The notes: a model not told the origin generated them from the sequence alone. A DNA stretch of 64,000 bases from Confluentibacter citreus (GCF_002807055.1 NZ_NIXN01000006.1:62001-126000), one strand, 5' to 3'. Shown: positions 1 through 9,008, counted from the stretch's first letter. Numbers and translations are program-made.

Positions 1-46
1 TTTTAAAATATTAATATTATTTTTATAATTATAAAAGGTTAATTAT

Positions 47-466
47 TTGAGAATCTCCATACTTATATGTGTTTTGTTATTGCTCAGTTGTAAAGAACAA
101 CGCTTTGAAGATAAGTACGATTGGCATACCATTGAGGTGACTGCTTCAGCATATAATTCAACGCGCCATCAAACAGATTCCAATCCATATATTACTGCGT
201 ATGGTGATAGTTTAAAACCTGGATTAAATTACATTGCCGTATCAAAAGATTTGGTTAAAAAGGGTTTAAAACACAACACTCCTGTAAAAATAGAAGGTTT
301 TGATAGTATTTATTTTGTAAAGGACCGAATGCATTCACGTTGGAAAAACCGTATAGATATCTATATGGGACTTGATGTAAAAGCAGCTAGGCAATGGGGC
401 AGAAAAAAGGTATCTATTTCTTATGGAATTCCTAAACCCATAGAAGAAAAACACACAAGTAGATAG
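47..466 (+). CDS. 3D-domain lipoprotein
   Basis: Encodes 139 residues starting at TTG, with a short hydrophobic signal ending in a lipobox (LLLLSC, Cys15), so a lipoprotein is expected. The rest is a compact double-psi beta-barrel of the 3D (Asp-Asp-Asp) type: VTASAYNS near the start of the domain, then AYGDSL, and near the end VKDRM...IDIYMG, which holds the conserved aspartates. Such domains occur in cell-wall-associated enzymes related to lytic transglycosylase MltA and RlpA. The small size suggests a stand-alone domain. The TTG start is chosen because it gives the full signal peptide; no in-frame ATG precedes it in the window. Substrate unknown. Confidence 0.7.
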   Translation: MRISILICVLLLLSCKEQRFEDKYDWHTIEVTASAYNSTRHQTDSNPYITAYGDSLKPGLNYIAVSKDLVKKGLKHNTPVKIEGFDSIYFVKDRMHSRWKNRIDIYMGLDVKAARQWGRKKVSISYGIPKPIEEKHTSR

Positions 467-524
467 TTTAGATATAATCCGTCTTTATTTTTTTTCCGTT
501 TCTGATAATATAAAAGGATAGGTT

Positions 525-659
525 TTAGTAAGTATAAGGTTTAGCGCCTTTCCAAACACCGTCTTTGCTATAATCAAAAGAATTGTTTCTTCTGTAAAAC
601 GACACGATTTCTTGGGTAATAGTATCAGTGTGGTTTGATATTTTTATATGTGAGTTCAT
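525..659 (-). CDS. Small hypothetical protein, 44 aa
   Basis: ATG to TAA ORF of 44 residues, polar and basic, ending in VWKGAKPYTY. It lies 52 bases downstream of another tiny ORF on the same strand (712-798), and an A-rich stretch precedes the ATG as in other genes of this genome. The composition (Asn, Lys, Tyr, Ser, few rare residues) looks like protein rather than random AT-rich sequence. I do not recognise a family. It is the only candidate gene in the 620-base gap between 466 and 1090. Function unknown. Confidence 0.45.
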   Translation of the reverse strand: MNSHIKISNHTDTITQEIVSFYRRNNSFDYSKDGVWKGAKPYTY

Positions 660-700
660 TTTTTGATTGATGATTATTATTGATGAAATTTTTTGTTTCG

Positions 701-728
701 AGAGACGTTACTTATCTGTAACGTCTCT
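701..728 (-). promoter_or_regulatory. Perfect hairpin at the end of a small ORF
   Basis: AGAGACGTTAC at 701-711 pairs perfectly with GTAACGTCTCT at 718-728 across a 6-base loop. On the minus strand it spans the end of the 28-residue ORF, with the stop codon in the loop, and lies upstream of the 44-residue ORF. Neither strand has a T-run directly after it, so it is not a standard intrinsic terminator. A translational or RNA-stability element is plausible. Confidence 0.5.
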
Positions 729-798
729 TGCTGTTCCAGTTATAATTTTTAGTGTTTACTAAATGACCTGTGTTTTGATTGTTGTTTAAAGTTCTCAT
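712..798 (-). CDS. Small hypothetical protein, 28 aa
   Basis: ATG to TAA ORF of 28 residues, Asn-rich at the N-terminus and strongly basic at the C-terminus (NSKRRYR). An A-run lies just upstream of the ATG. Its last codons form one arm of an 11-bp perfect hairpin (701-728) whose loop holds the stop codon. It precedes the 44-residue ORF at 525-659, and the two look like a mini-operon. It could be a leader peptide or a small protein in its own right. No family recognised. Confidence 0.4.
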   Translation of the reverse strand: MRTLNNNQNTGHLVNTKNYNWNSKRRYR

Positions 799-1021
799 GA
801 TGTTTGTTTTTTAATTGATTTATATTGTATAGACGATAACAAATTAAAATTGTTACAGTACTATGTATAACATAATATTAAATTAACATAATATTAAGAA
901 TAGAGGAGGATTTGATATTATAAATTTATTAGTTGCAAGCTAAAAACAGTTTTAGGAATGGTTTTTGTGTTAAAACAATGCAAAAAGACATGTGCTTAGT
1001 TAAACGTTTCAGATAAAGGAA

Positions 1022-1029
1022 TATCTTTG
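1022..1029 (+). promoter_or_regulatory. Bacteroidota -7 box for the 1090 gene
   Basis: TATCTTTG matches the flavobacterial -7 consensus TANNTTTG and lies 61 bases before the start at 1090. No clear TTG is seen at the expected -33 distance, so this is a half-match. Confidence 0.4.
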
Positions 1030-1089
1030 ATAACTAATTAAGTTTATGGATTATAAATAAACCCAATTCATTTATAATATATTGAAACT

Positions 1090-1773
1090 GTGAAACTTTA
1101 TTTTTCATTTTTTATATTACTGTTTTTCGTAGCATCTATGAATGCTCAAATTGATAGCAGAAATAACTCAATTTCAATACCAGCTATAGAGAGCCCTAAG
1201 GATTCTTCAAATTCAAAAAGTATATTGCCATCAAAACCGAATGAAAGCACTAATACCTTTAAAGGCTTATCAACACCAAAAACAACGCGTGAATTTAATT
1301 TTCCTAAAAAAGAATTTTCCATGACTGGCGGTGAGGTATTTGGAAATCCCGGGGAATTGTATACCAAGAAACTGGATAATCACATAGAAAGCACAAGGTT
1401 GTTAACTCCAGATGAAATTGAACAACGAAACGGTAGTAGAACCGATCAGTTTTTTGGGGATTTTAAAAGTAAGGCCAAGTTTGTGAATATTGCCTATCGT
1501 GACCATGGTGCTGTAGATGGGGATTTGATTCAAGTTAGGGTTAACGATGATGTTGTGTTGGCACGTGTATTTTTAACAAATAGCTTTTCTGGATTGAAAC
1601 TCGATTTAAAGCCCGGAATAAATAAAATAGATTTCGTCGCTCTTAATCAAGGTGAATCTGGGCCAAATACTGCAGAATTCATCGTGGTTGATGATGCGGG
1701 GAATGTTGTATCTTCAAACCAATGGAATTTAGCAACAGGCGTAAAAGCAACTATTATCCTTATTAAGGAATAA
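1090..1773 (+). CDS. Secreted protein of unknown function
   Basis: Encodes 227 residues beginning at GTG, with a classical signal peptide (MKLYFSFFILLFFVASMNAQ) and probable cleavage after the Ala before Gln20. A Ser/Asn/Lys-rich low-complexity linker covers about residues 22-70. The C-terminal half (about 125-227) is beta-rich with Asp/Gly turns (HGAVDGDLIQVRVNDDVV, then LDLKPGINKIDFVALNQGESGP) and resembles an immunoglobulin-like fold. This looks like a conserved flavobacterial secreted protein, but I cannot name the family. It converges with the aldo/keto reductase gene with a gap of only two bases and no visible terminator. Confidence 0.6.
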   Translation: MKLYFSFFILLFFVASMNAQIDSRNNSISIPAIESPKDSSNSKSILPSKPNESTNTFKGLSTPKTTREFNFPKKEFSMTGGEVFGNPGELYTKKLDNHIESTRLLTPDEIEQRNGSRTDQFFGDFKSKAKFVNIAYRDHGAVDGDLIQVRVNDDVVLARVFLTNSFSGLKLDLKPGINKIDFVALNQGESGPNTAEFIVVDDAGNVVSSNQWNLATGVKATIILIKE

Positions 1774-1775
1774 TG

Positions 1776-2789
1776 TTAACCAACAATTTCATCAATCAAT
1801 TTTAATTCTTCTACTGTAAACTTTAAGTTATCCAAAGCTTTTACATTTTCCTTTAATTGATTGGTGCTACTAGCTCCAACCAGCACAGAGCTTACTTGTG
1901 GCTGTCTTAAAAGCCATGCAATAGCCATTTGCGATAATTTTTGTTCACGTTTCATAGCAATGGCATTTAACGATTTCACTTTTTCAATATTATTTTTTAC
2001 AGTATCCGTATTTAAAAAGGAAAATGCTTTCTTAGCTCTGGAATCTTCAGGAATCCCATGAATGTATTTATCGGTCAGCATGCCTTGTGCCAATGGAGAA
2101 AACGCAATACAGCCAACACCATTTGATTCTAAAGTGTGTAGAAGGCCATCCTCAACCCAACGATCGAACATGGAATAGCGCGCTTGATGTAATATAAATG
2201 GTGTATTTAAACGTTTTAATATGTCTGCTGCCTTTTGGGTATCTTCGGGCTCGTAATTAGAGATCCCGACATACAAGGCTTTTCCTTGTCGAACCATATC
2301 TGCCAAAGCGCCCATAGTTTCTTCTAAAGGCGTGTCAGGGTCTGGTCTATGATGATAAAAAATATCAACATAATCCAATCCCATGCGTTTTAAACTTTGG
2401 TCTATACTGGCGATTAAATATTTTCTAGAACCCCAGTTTCCATAAGGTCCTGGCCACATATCATATCCCGCTTTACTGGCAATAAACAGTTCGTCTCTAT
2501 AAATTTTAAAATCCTTTTTATAAATCGTTCCGAAATTTTCTTCGGCAGAACCATAAGGAGGGCCATAATTATTGGCTAAATCGAAATGGGTTATGCCCAA
2601 ATCAAACGCACATCTCAATACCTCTCGAGCTTTTTGTAAATTATCCACAGACCCGAAATTATGCCATAAACCAAGCGAAATAGCAGGTAGAAGCACACCA
2701 CTGTTCCCAGTTCTATTATAGGTCATTGTTTGGTAGCGTTCAGATGATGCTAAATACTGTTTTTGGTCGGTTTTGTCGTTAATTTGCAT
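1776..2789 (-). CDS. Aldo/keto reductase, YghZ/Gpr type
   Basis: A 337-residue NADPH-dependent aldo/keto reductase. The N-terminus (YLASSERYQTM...LPAISLGLWHNFG) matches the start of E. coli YghZ (L-glyceraldehyde 3-phosphate reductase) closely, which supports the upstream ATG rather than Met22. The catalytic tetrad is visible: Asp70 and Tyr75 in DLANNYGPPYG, Lys106 in IASKAG, and His147 in YVDIFYHHRPD. Cytosolic; the likely role is detoxification of aldehydes or methylglyoxal. It appears monocistronic, divergent from the helicase gene at 2959. The exact substrate in this organism is inferred from similarity. Confidence 0.85.
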   Translation of the reverse strand: MQINDKTDQKQYLASSERYQTMTYNRTGNSGVLLPAISLGLWHNFGSVDNLQKAREVLRCAFDLGITHFDLANNYGPPYGSAEENFGTIYKKDFKIYRDELFIASKAGYDMWPGPYGNWGSRKYLIASIDQSLKRMGLDYVDIFYHHRPDPDTPLEETMGALADMVRQGKALYVGISNYEPEDTQKAADILKRLNTPFILHQARYSMFDRWVEDGLLHTLESNGVGCIAFSPLAQGMLTDKYIHGIPEDSRAKKAFSFLNTDTVKNNIEKVKSLNAIAMKREQKLSQMAIAWLLRQPQVSSVLVGASSTNQLKENVKALDNLKFTVEELKLIDEIVG

Positions 2790-2930
2790 AGGATGATTTA
2801 AAAAGTAATTGCAGATAAAAGTATAAATTTATTAATTCAAAATGCATCACCAATAAAAAACTCTCGTAATTCATTAGATTTTAAATAAAATTTTAGCATC
2901 AATAATTCGTCATAAACCCTTTAAAGGTGT

Positions 2931-2938
2931 TATTTTTG
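2931..2938 (+). promoter_or_regulatory. Bacteroidota -7 box for the helicase gene
   Basis: TATTTTTG fits TANNTTTG and sits 20 bases before the ATG at 2959, implying a very short leader. No TTG is present at the -33 spacing. Confidence 0.45.
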
Positions 2939-2958
2939 CACGCTACCAATTAATAAAT

Positions 2959-4512
2959 ATGTCCGTATCAAAAACAGAATTAGAGGAAAGAATAGCTGGC
3001 AAAGATTTATATAGTTACCAAAAAGGAGCTATAGATAAAATTTTTAAGGCTTTTGAAGAATCTCCAGACGATTACCACTTATTATACCAATTACCAACGG
3101 GTGGAGGTAAAACCGTTATTTTTTCTGAAATTGTTAGACAATACCTAAAACATCATAAAAAAAAGGTGCTGGTAATGACGCACCGTATTGAGCTTTGTAA
3201 GCAAACATCTAACATGCTTACGGAATTTGAGGTTGTCAATAAAGTGATTGATAGCAAGGCCGATTTAAGTGATCAAGGTGAGTATAGTTGCTTTGTTGCT
3301 ATGGTTGAGACCTTGAACAACAGACTTAACGATGATAAATTGGATATTTCTGATATCGGATTGGTCATTATTGATGAAGCACATTACAATTCCTTTACCA
3401 AACTATTCAAATTTTTTAGTCAGTGCTTTATTCTAGGGGTTACGGCAACGCCTTTAAGTTCTAGTATCGAATTACCTATGACCGACAATTACGATGAATT
3501 GATTGTTGGTGAAAGCATAGAATCATTAATAGAAAATGGTTTTTTGGCACGTGCCGAAATGTTCTCATATAACGTTGGTTTGACATCTTTGGTTGTTGGA
3601 GCCAATGGTGATTATACTGTTAAATCATCAGAAGATTTGTATACAGCTAACGATATGTTAACCAAGTTGATACAAGCATACGAAGAACGTTCCAAAGGCA
3701 AAAAAACCTTAATTTTTAATAACGGTATCAACACCTCGTTGCACGTGTATGACACGTTCAGAAAGGCAGGATATCCCATAGCCCATTTGGATAATACAAA
3801 TACCAAAAAGGAAAGAGCCCAAATTTTAAAATGGTTCAAAAAAACACCAGATGCCATTTTAACATCCGTTAGTATTTTGACCACTGGTTTTGATGAACCT
3901 ACCGTAGAAAGTATTATTTTAAATAGAGCCACAAAATCGTTGACGCTTTATTATCAAATGATTGGTAGGGGTTCTCGTGTTTTAAAAAACAAAAAGACTT
4001 TTGATGTTATTGATTTAGGTAATAATTTTCACCGATTTGGACCTTGGGGTGATGATTTAGATTGGCAACGTATCTTCAGGTCGCCAAATTATTACTTGGA
4101 TTCGCTTTTAAGCGATGAGGATTTGGAAAGTAATTTTAGGTACGAAATGCCAGATGAATTGAGAGCCGAGTTCTCAAAATCCCAAAATGTACATTTCGAT
4201 GTTCAAAAAACATATGTGGAGTCCATAAGAAACGGGGAGTCTTCAAAAGTGGTTTTGGAGCGTTCCATAGAACAGCATGCTAAAATTTGTATTGAAAACA
4301 GTGAAGATGTTTATGATGCGTTGGCATTGGCAAAAATGTTGGGTGATGATATAGATTTTAGGATTAATCGCTATACCAAGTGCATTAGTAAAAGTACCTT
4401 CAATTTTGTTGAGTGGCTAAAGGGCGAATACCGAAAAAAATTAAACGCTTATTTAAGGTCTAATTTCGATACTGTTTTTGAATCCATCCACGGATATCCT
4501 CCAGAAGACTAA
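2959..4512 (+). CDS. DEAD/DEAH-box helicase, RadD-like
   Basis: A 517-residue superfamily 2 helicase. Motif I is PTGGGKT at 46-52, motif Ia is MTHRIEL near 73-79, motif II is DEAH at 139-142, motif III-like GVTATPL follows, and motif VI is QMIGRGSR at 333-340. The arrangement (ResIII N-lobe, helicase C-lobe, then a helical C-terminal extension of about 130 residues) resembles E. coli RadD (YejH) and related repair helicases, but it lacks the C-terminal zinc cysteines I would expect of RadD itself. Likely an ATP-dependent nucleic-acid remodelling enzyme in repair. Start is the ATG following the -7 box at 2931. Confidence 0.75.
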   Translation: MSVSKTELEERIAGKDLYSYQKGAIDKIFKAFEESPDDYHLLYQLPTGGGKTVIFSEIVRQYLKHHKKKVLVMTHRIELCKQTSNMLTEFEVVNKVIDSKADLSDQGEYSCFVAMVETLNNRLNDDKLDISDIGLVIIDEAHYNSFTKLFKFFSQCFILGVTATPLSSSIELPMTDNYDELIVGESIESLIENGFLARAEMFSYNVGLTSLVVGANGDYTVKSSEDLYTANDMLTKLIQAYEERSKGKKTLIFNNGINTSLHVYDTFRKAGYPIAHLDNTNTKKERAQILKWFKKTPDAILTSVSILTTGFDEPTVESIILNRATKSLTLYYQMIGRGSRVLKNKKTFDVIDLGNNFHRFGPWGDDLDWQRIFRSPNYYLDSLLSDEDLESNFRYEMPDELRAEFSKSQNVHFDVQKTYVESIRNGESSKVVLERSIEQHAKICIENSEDVYDALALAKMLGDDIDFRINRYTKCISKSTFNFVEWLKGEYRKKLNAYLRSNFDTVFESIHGYPPED

Positions 4513-4554
4513 ATCCATAAGCCAATTTTTTTTATAATATTGCCTAAATAAGCG

Positions 4555-4562
4555 TATATTTG
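4555..4562 (+). promoter_or_regulatory. Bacteroidota -7 box for the cold-shock gene
   Basis: TATATTTG fits TANNTTTG. It would give a long leader of about 120 bases before the ATG at 4690, which is typical of cold-shock genes, whose 5' leaders often act as RNA thermosensors. No good -33 TTG is seen at the usual spacing. Confidence 0.4.
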
Positions 4563-4689
4563 TGTCGTATATGCATGTTCAAGCATTTTCTATAATTTTT
4601 TGACAAACAGTTCCTCGTTGATAAGATTTTATATAAAATTAATTGCAGTGCAGTAAATTTTTAATAATTAAAAACCTTTACCGTAAACT

Positions 4690-5139
4690 ATGGCAAAATC
4701 ACAAGTAACTTTTAACAAGATTGAAAAAGAAAAAAAGCGCTTAAAAAAACGAGAAGACAAGCAAAAAAAGAAAGACGCTAGAAAAGCTGAAGCCAAAGAA
4801 AACCCCCAAGGTATTCAATTTGCTTATGTAGATTACAATGGTAATTTAACAGATACGCCACCAGATCCCTCCATGAAAATTAAGGTTGAGGCAGATAGTA
4901 TAGAAATTGGCATTCCTAAGAAAGAAATCGGTGATGACGAACCTACTGCAAAAGAAGGCAAAGTGTCCTTTTTTGATACCTCAAAAGGTTTCGGATTTAT
5001 TTTAGACAGTATCAACCAAGAGAAATATTTTGTTCATGTTAGTGGCTTACTTCAGCCAATAGCAGAAAACGATAGAGTCACTTATGAACTGGAACGAGGA
5101 CAAAAAGGAATGAACGCCGTTCGGGTTAAAAAGATTTAA
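4690..5139 (+). CDS. Cold-shock-domain protein with basic N-terminus
   Basis: Encodes 149 residues. The first 40 are a Lys/Arg/Glu-rich helix (EKEKKRLKKREDKQKKKDAR). A linker is followed by a cold-shock (OB-fold) domain at about 88-149 with the RNP motif KGFGFI and the second motif YFVHVSGL. The domain binds single-stranded RNA or DNA, and the basic helix may bind ribosomes or RNA. A non-coding leader of about 175 bases precedes the start, consistent with post-transcriptional control. The arrangement, helix plus C-terminal CSD, is common in Flavobacteriaceae. Cytosolic. Confidence 0.8.
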   Translation: MAKSQVTFNKIEKEKKRLKKREDKQKKKDARKAEAKENPQGIQFAYVDYNGNLTDTPPDPSMKIKVEADSIEIGIPKKEIGDDEPTAKEGKVSFFDTSKGFGFILDSINQEKYFVHVSGLLQPIAENDRVTYELERGQKGMNAVRVKKI

Positions 5140-5198
5140 TTTTTATCAAATTCATTACTTCCTAAGTTTTTATTCATTTTGAGAAATCATAGTGCCTT

Positions 5199-5969
5199 AT
5201 GAGTTTGCATGCCATAGAAGAAGATCAGGAATATATCAATCTACAAACCGAATTAGTTAGGTTACAGCAACATATTAAAGGTACCAATCAACGTGTACTC
5301 ATATTATTTGAAGGCAGGGACACTGCTGGAAAAGGGGGTGCTATCATGCGTTTCATACGTTTTTTAAATCCTAGATTATTCAGAGTCGTTGCCCTTTCCA
5401 AGCCGACCGAACGAGAATCAGGCCAATGGTATTTCCAGAGGTATATCGAGCATTTACCAGGACCGGGAGAAATGGTTCTTTTTGACCGTAGTTGGTATAA
5501 CAGGGCTGTTGTAGAACCTGTAATGGGTTTTTGCACTAAGAAGCAATATAGTTTATTTAATAAACAAGTGGTTCAGTTGGAAAAAATGCTCATTGAAGAT
5601 GGTATACACCTTTTTAAATTTTGGTTTTCCATTGATGCTGAAGAACAAAAAAGGCGTTTGGAAGACCGTGTTCATAATCCCTTAAAGCAATGGAAATTGA
5701 GTAGCGTAGATGTGGAAGCCCAATCTAAATGGGCCGATTTTACAAAATATAAGGAAGCCATGTTTAAAAAAACAGGAACACCACAATCGCCTTGGGTCGT
5801 TATTAAAGGAAATGAGCGCGATGTTGCTAGAAAAGAAGTGATTCGTTATGTGGTTAACAGATTTGAATACGACAAAAAAGGAGATACCAACGAACGTTTA
5901 TCACTTGATAAATCCATAGTAACAGAAGTTTTCGATTTAATTACTTTAAAAGAATGTATAAATAAATAA
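5199..5969 (+). CDS. ppk2: Polyphosphate kinase 2
   Basis: A 256-residue PPK2-family kinase of the short single-domain class. Walker A is GRDTAGKGG at 39-47, the lid region has Arg residues around SKPTERESGQWYFQRY, and the Walker B region is LFDRSWYNRAVVEPVMGF with Asp96. These enzymes transfer phosphate between polyphosphate and nucleotides, usually to make NTP from NDP, or NDP from NMP. Length and motifs fit the class that uses nucleoside diphosphates, but class cannot be settled by eye. It sits 59 bases after the cold-shock gene and 26 before the first EamA gene, so co-transcription is possible. Confidence 0.88.
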   Translation: MSLHAIEEDQEYINLQTELVRLQQHIKGTNQRVLILFEGRDTAGKGGAIMRFIRFLNPRLFRVVALSKPTERESGQWYFQRYIEHLPGPGEMVLFDRSWYNRAVVEPVMGFCTKKQYSLFNKQVVQLEKMLIEDGIHLFKFWFSIDAEEQKRRLEDRVHNPLKQWKLSSVDVEAQSKWADFTKYKEAMFKKTGTPQSPWVVIKGNERDVARKEVIRYVVNRFEYDKKGDTNERLSLDKSIVTEVFDLITLKECINK

Positions 5970-5995
5970 TTATAACATTCTATCCTTAAAACATC

Positions 5996-6910
5996 ATGGC
6001 AATTCCACGTAAAACCATTCTTATTGTTTTAGCCTTTTTTGCTATTTATGTTATTTGGGGTTCTACATATTTGCTAAATAAAATCGCCGTTGGAGAACTT
6101 CCACCGTTTTTTTTAGCGTCATTCCGATTTATAACAGCAGGTATCATTATTTTTGTCATTGCTAAATCGATGAAGCTTAGGTTATCAATCAGCCGTAAAC
6201 AACTTATAAATTGTGTGTTTTCTGGATTTTTATTCCTTGTGTATGGAAATGGCGTGTTTGTTTGGGCTTTAAAATATATTGATAGCGGCTTTGCTGCTTT
6301 AGAGGCATCCACACAACCGTTGTTTGTTTTATTGCTAATGCGCCTTATCGATAATAAAAAAATGAAAGCTAATGCTTTAATAGGTATAGCTTTAGGGATT
6401 ATTGGCATGTACATTTTGGTAAGCCAAAAGGAGTTGGTTACTGAAGAAGGGTCCCTTTTGGGTATGTTTATGATTTTAACCTGTGTATTGAGCTGGAGCT
6501 ATGGCAGCGTTTTTGTTTCGAAAGCAGATTTACCAGCCAATTATTTTGTGAGTACGGCCTATCAAATGATAAGTGCTGGAATCCTTTTGGCCATTACAAG
6601 TTTGGTCTTTGGCGAAACTTGGATATCTCCTTTAGAGTGGAGCGTGTCTGTAAAATGGTCCATGCTGCTTTTAAGTGTCTTTGGAAGTGTGGTCGCTTTT
6701 ACCTCTTTCAATTATTTATTAAAAATGGTTTCCCCAGAAAAAGTATCGACTTCTGCCTACGTCAATCCTGTGATTGCTATAGTGCTTGGGTGGTATATTC
6801 TTGATGAAGCTATCTCTTTACAAACCATAATTGCTGCTTGTATTCTTTTAACAGGCGTGTATTTTATAACAACCAAACGGAAAATTAAAATAAGACCTTT
6901 TGGACGTTAA
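5996..6910 (+). CDS. EamA-family (DMT) transporter
   Basis: A 304-residue integral membrane protein with about ten hydrophobic segments in two repeated EamA halves. The first half starts FFAIYVIWGSTYLLNKIAV, a signature of the YedA/RhaT-like branch. The second half includes ASTQP and later SPEKVSTSAYVNPVIAIVLGW, the typical end of repeat two. Likely exports or imports small metabolites such as amino acids; substrate unknown. Its last 11 bases overlap the next EamA gene, suggesting translational coupling of two related transporters. Confidence 0.8.
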   Translation: MAIPRKTILIVLAFFAIYVIWGSTYLLNKIAVGELPPFFLASFRFITAGIIIFVIAKSMKLRLSISRKQLINCVFSGFLFLVYGNGVFVWALKYIDSGFAALEASTQPLFVLLLMRLIDNKKMKANALIGIALGIIGMYILVSQKELVTEEGSLLGMFMILTCVLSWSYGSVFVSKADLPANYFVSTAYQMISAGILLAITSLVFGETWISPLEWSVSVKWSMLLLSVFGSVVAFTSFNYLLKMVSPEKVSTSAYVNPVIAIVLGWYILDEAISLQTIIAACILLTGVYFITTKRKIKIRPFGR

Positions 6911-7748
6911 AAAAGCTATACAATTCATGTTTATAAGTGCGTTTGCATTTGCATGCATGAACAGTGCTGTGAAATACCTAGTGCATATGAATGCCTTTGA
7001 AATTGTTTTTTTCAGATCAATCGGTACACTTTTTTTAACCTTTGGCTATTTATACAAAAAAAAGATTCCAGCTTTTGGCAACAATAAAAAATTATTGACA
7101 CTACGAAGTTTGGTCGGACTTATTTCCATGACGCTTTTTTTCATGTCAACTAAATACATCCCCATAGGTACTGCCGTATCTTTAAGATATCTAGCACCTA
7201 TTTTTGCGGCTATTTTTTCTATTTTTTTATTGAAGGATAAAATTAAGCATTGGCAATGGCTTTTCTTTTTGATTTCATTTTTAGGGGTCTTGGTTTTAAA
7301 AGGATTGGATACACAAATAAATAACTATGGATTATTTTTGGCTGTTGCTTCAGCGGTTTTTAGTGGTTTAGTGTTTATTACCGTTAGCAAAATTGGTAAA
7401 AGCGAACATCCTGTGGTAGTGGTTCATTTCTTCATGTTTATTTCAACAATTGTTGGAGGGATATTGGCAATCAATAATTGGACAAACCCTGAGGGGTGGT
7501 GGGAATGGTTGCTATTGTGCAGTTTAGGGTTTTTTGGGTATTTCGGCCAGGTGTTTATGACAAAAGCATTTCAAGTAGCAACCACTAATCAGGTAGCCCC
7601 TTTAAATTATTTGGAAGTTATTTTTACGGTATTGGTAGGGATCTTTTTATTTGATGAAATTTACACTCTGTGGAGCATCGTTGGGATACTCATGATTATT
7701 TTAGGACTCGTTTTAAACTTTAGGTACAAAGCAAATACATTGGATTAA
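6900..7748 (+). CDS. EamA-family (DMT) transporter, second copy
   Basis: A 282-residue protein with about ten transmembrane segments and two EamA repeats; PLNYLEVIFTVLVGIFLFDE closes the second. It is a different branch from its neighbour, nearer to the S-adenosylmethionine/riboflavin-type carriers, and not a tandem duplicate. The TTG start at 6900 overlaps the upstream gene by 11 bases and gives the usual short lysine-rich N-terminus before the first helix. The next start, ATG at 6927, would cut into that helix. Substrate unknown. Confidence 0.78.
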   Translation: MDVKKAIQFMFISAFAFACMNSAVKYLVHMNAFEIVFFRSIGTLFLTFGYLYKKKIPAFGNNKKLLTLRSLVGLISMTLFFMSTKYIPIGTAVSLRYLAPIFAAIFSIFLLKDKIKHWQWLFFLISFLGVLVLKGLDTQINNYGLFLAVASAVFSGLVFITVSKIGKSEHPVVVVHFFMFISTIVGGILAINNWTNPEGWWEWLLLCSLGFFGYFGQVFMTKAFQVATTNQVAPLNYLEVIFTVLVGIFLFDEIYTLWSIVGILMIILGLVLNFRYKANTLD

Positions 7749-7749
7749 G

Positions 7750-7780
7750 TTGTACACCATGATGTGTATTTGTACTTTTG
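7750..7780 (+). promoter_or_regulatory. Complete Bacteroidota promoter
   Basis: TTG at 7750-7752, a 20-base spacer and TACTTTTG at 7773-7780 match TTG-N17-23-TANNTTTG. Transcription would begin near 7787, giving a leader of about 16 bases before the glycosyltransferase ATG at 7803. The -33 element overlaps the end of the upstream transporter gene. Confidence 0.75.
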
Positions 7781-7802
7781 TCCGCCATTATACAAACAAT
7801 AA

Positions 7803-8852
7803 ATGACCTTTAAAACCCGAATCAACCAACTAAGAAGATGGTTTATGCAAAGCATAACCAAGCATATAGGCAGGAAGTATTCTGAACCAAACCTTGGTGA
7901 CCTTAACATTGTTGATATAAAAAAAGTGTTGATTATAAGGCCGAATCACCGATTAGGCAATCAACTGTTATTAACACCCATTGTTCAGGAAGTCATTAAT
8001 ACCTTTCCCAATGGTGAGATCGATCTATTTGTTAAGGGTGGTGTGGCAAATCCGGTGTTTGAAAATTATAAACAAATCCATAGAATCATACAATTGCCCA
8101 AAAAACCATTCAGTAATATATTCACCTATGTAAAAGGGTGGGTGTCCATAAAACAGACCCAATACGATTTGGTTATCAACGGGGATAAAAATTCATCATC
8201 AGGAAGGCTGTTGACCCAGCTTTCTAAAGCAAGATTTAAGATTTTTGGAAATAATTATGAAGAATTAGAGTCAAAATACGATGACTACGAGCATATTTCA
8301 AAATACCCCGTTTATAATTTAAGACACTATCTAAATAAACTAGGTTTACCAGAAACCAATGCACCTATGCCATTATTGGATATCAAATTAAAGGATTCTG
8401 AAATAGCTATAGGCAAAACAATGTTAGATAGAATTGTAAAGAACCATAAAAAAACCATATGTTTATATACCAATGCTACGGGAGATAAATGTTATTCTGA
8501 AGAATGGTGGCATACCTTTTACTCACGTTTGCAGAATGAGTATCCAGATTATAATATCATTGAAATGCTCCCTATTGAAAACATCTCAAAAATCAACTTT
8601 AAAGCCCCTCACTTTTATAGTAAGGACATTCGTGAAATGGCTGCCATCATTAAAAATACATCTATATTCATAGCTGCCGATAATGGCGTCATGCATTTGG
8701 CAAGTGCTTCTTTAACGCCAACTGTTGGATTCTTCTCGGTGACAAGTATTACAATGTATGCGCCTTATGGTAATGGCAGTGTGGCATTACATACCAACGA
8801 AACATCTATAGATGATTGGTTTAAAGCCATAGGTAATATCCTCATTTTTTAA
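7803..8852 (+). CDS. Glycosyltransferase family 9 protein
   Basis: A 349-residue GT-B enzyme of the heptosyltransferase family (GT9). The N-terminal lobe opens with IRPNHRLGNQLLLTPIVQEV, the usual R-x-x-x-x-G-D-x-L-L-x-x-P motif but with N in place of D. The C-terminal lobe has the sugar-nucleotide-binding segment FIAADNGVMHLASASLTPTVGFF. A basic N-terminal stretch (about 1-35) may contact the inner membrane. Likely acts in lipopolysaccharide core or surface glycan assembly. It is transcribed from its own strong promoter (7750-7780) and stands alone. Acceptor and donor unknown. Confidence 0.8.
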   Translation: MTFKTRINQLRRWFMQSITKHIGRKYSEPNLGDLNIVDIKKVLIIRPNHRLGNQLLLTPIVQEVINTFPNGEIDLFVKGGVANPVFENYKQIHRIIQLPKKPFSNIFTYVKGWVSIKQTQYDLVINGDKNSSSGRLLTQLSKARFKIFGNNYEELESKYDDYEHISKYPVYNLRHYLNKLGLPETNAPMPLLDIKLKDSEIAIGKTMLDRIVKNHKKTICLYTNATGDKCYSEEWWHTFYSRLQNEYPDYNIIEMLPIENISKINFKAPHFYSKDIREMAAIIKNTSIFIAADNGVMHLASASLTPTVGFFSVTSITMYAPYGNGSVALHTNETSIDDWFKAIGNILIF

Positions 8853-9008
8853 CAAATCCTTATCACAACATTCTTTAGTTTACTTGAACATATTCGTAAA
8901 TTGTCAAAAAAATTAAAGTTACATTAAATAATATAGATTAATATAAATCAAAGTCACCCTGAGTAACTTTGAGGCGTGTTAATTAATCCAAAAACAAAGC
9001 ATACAAAT

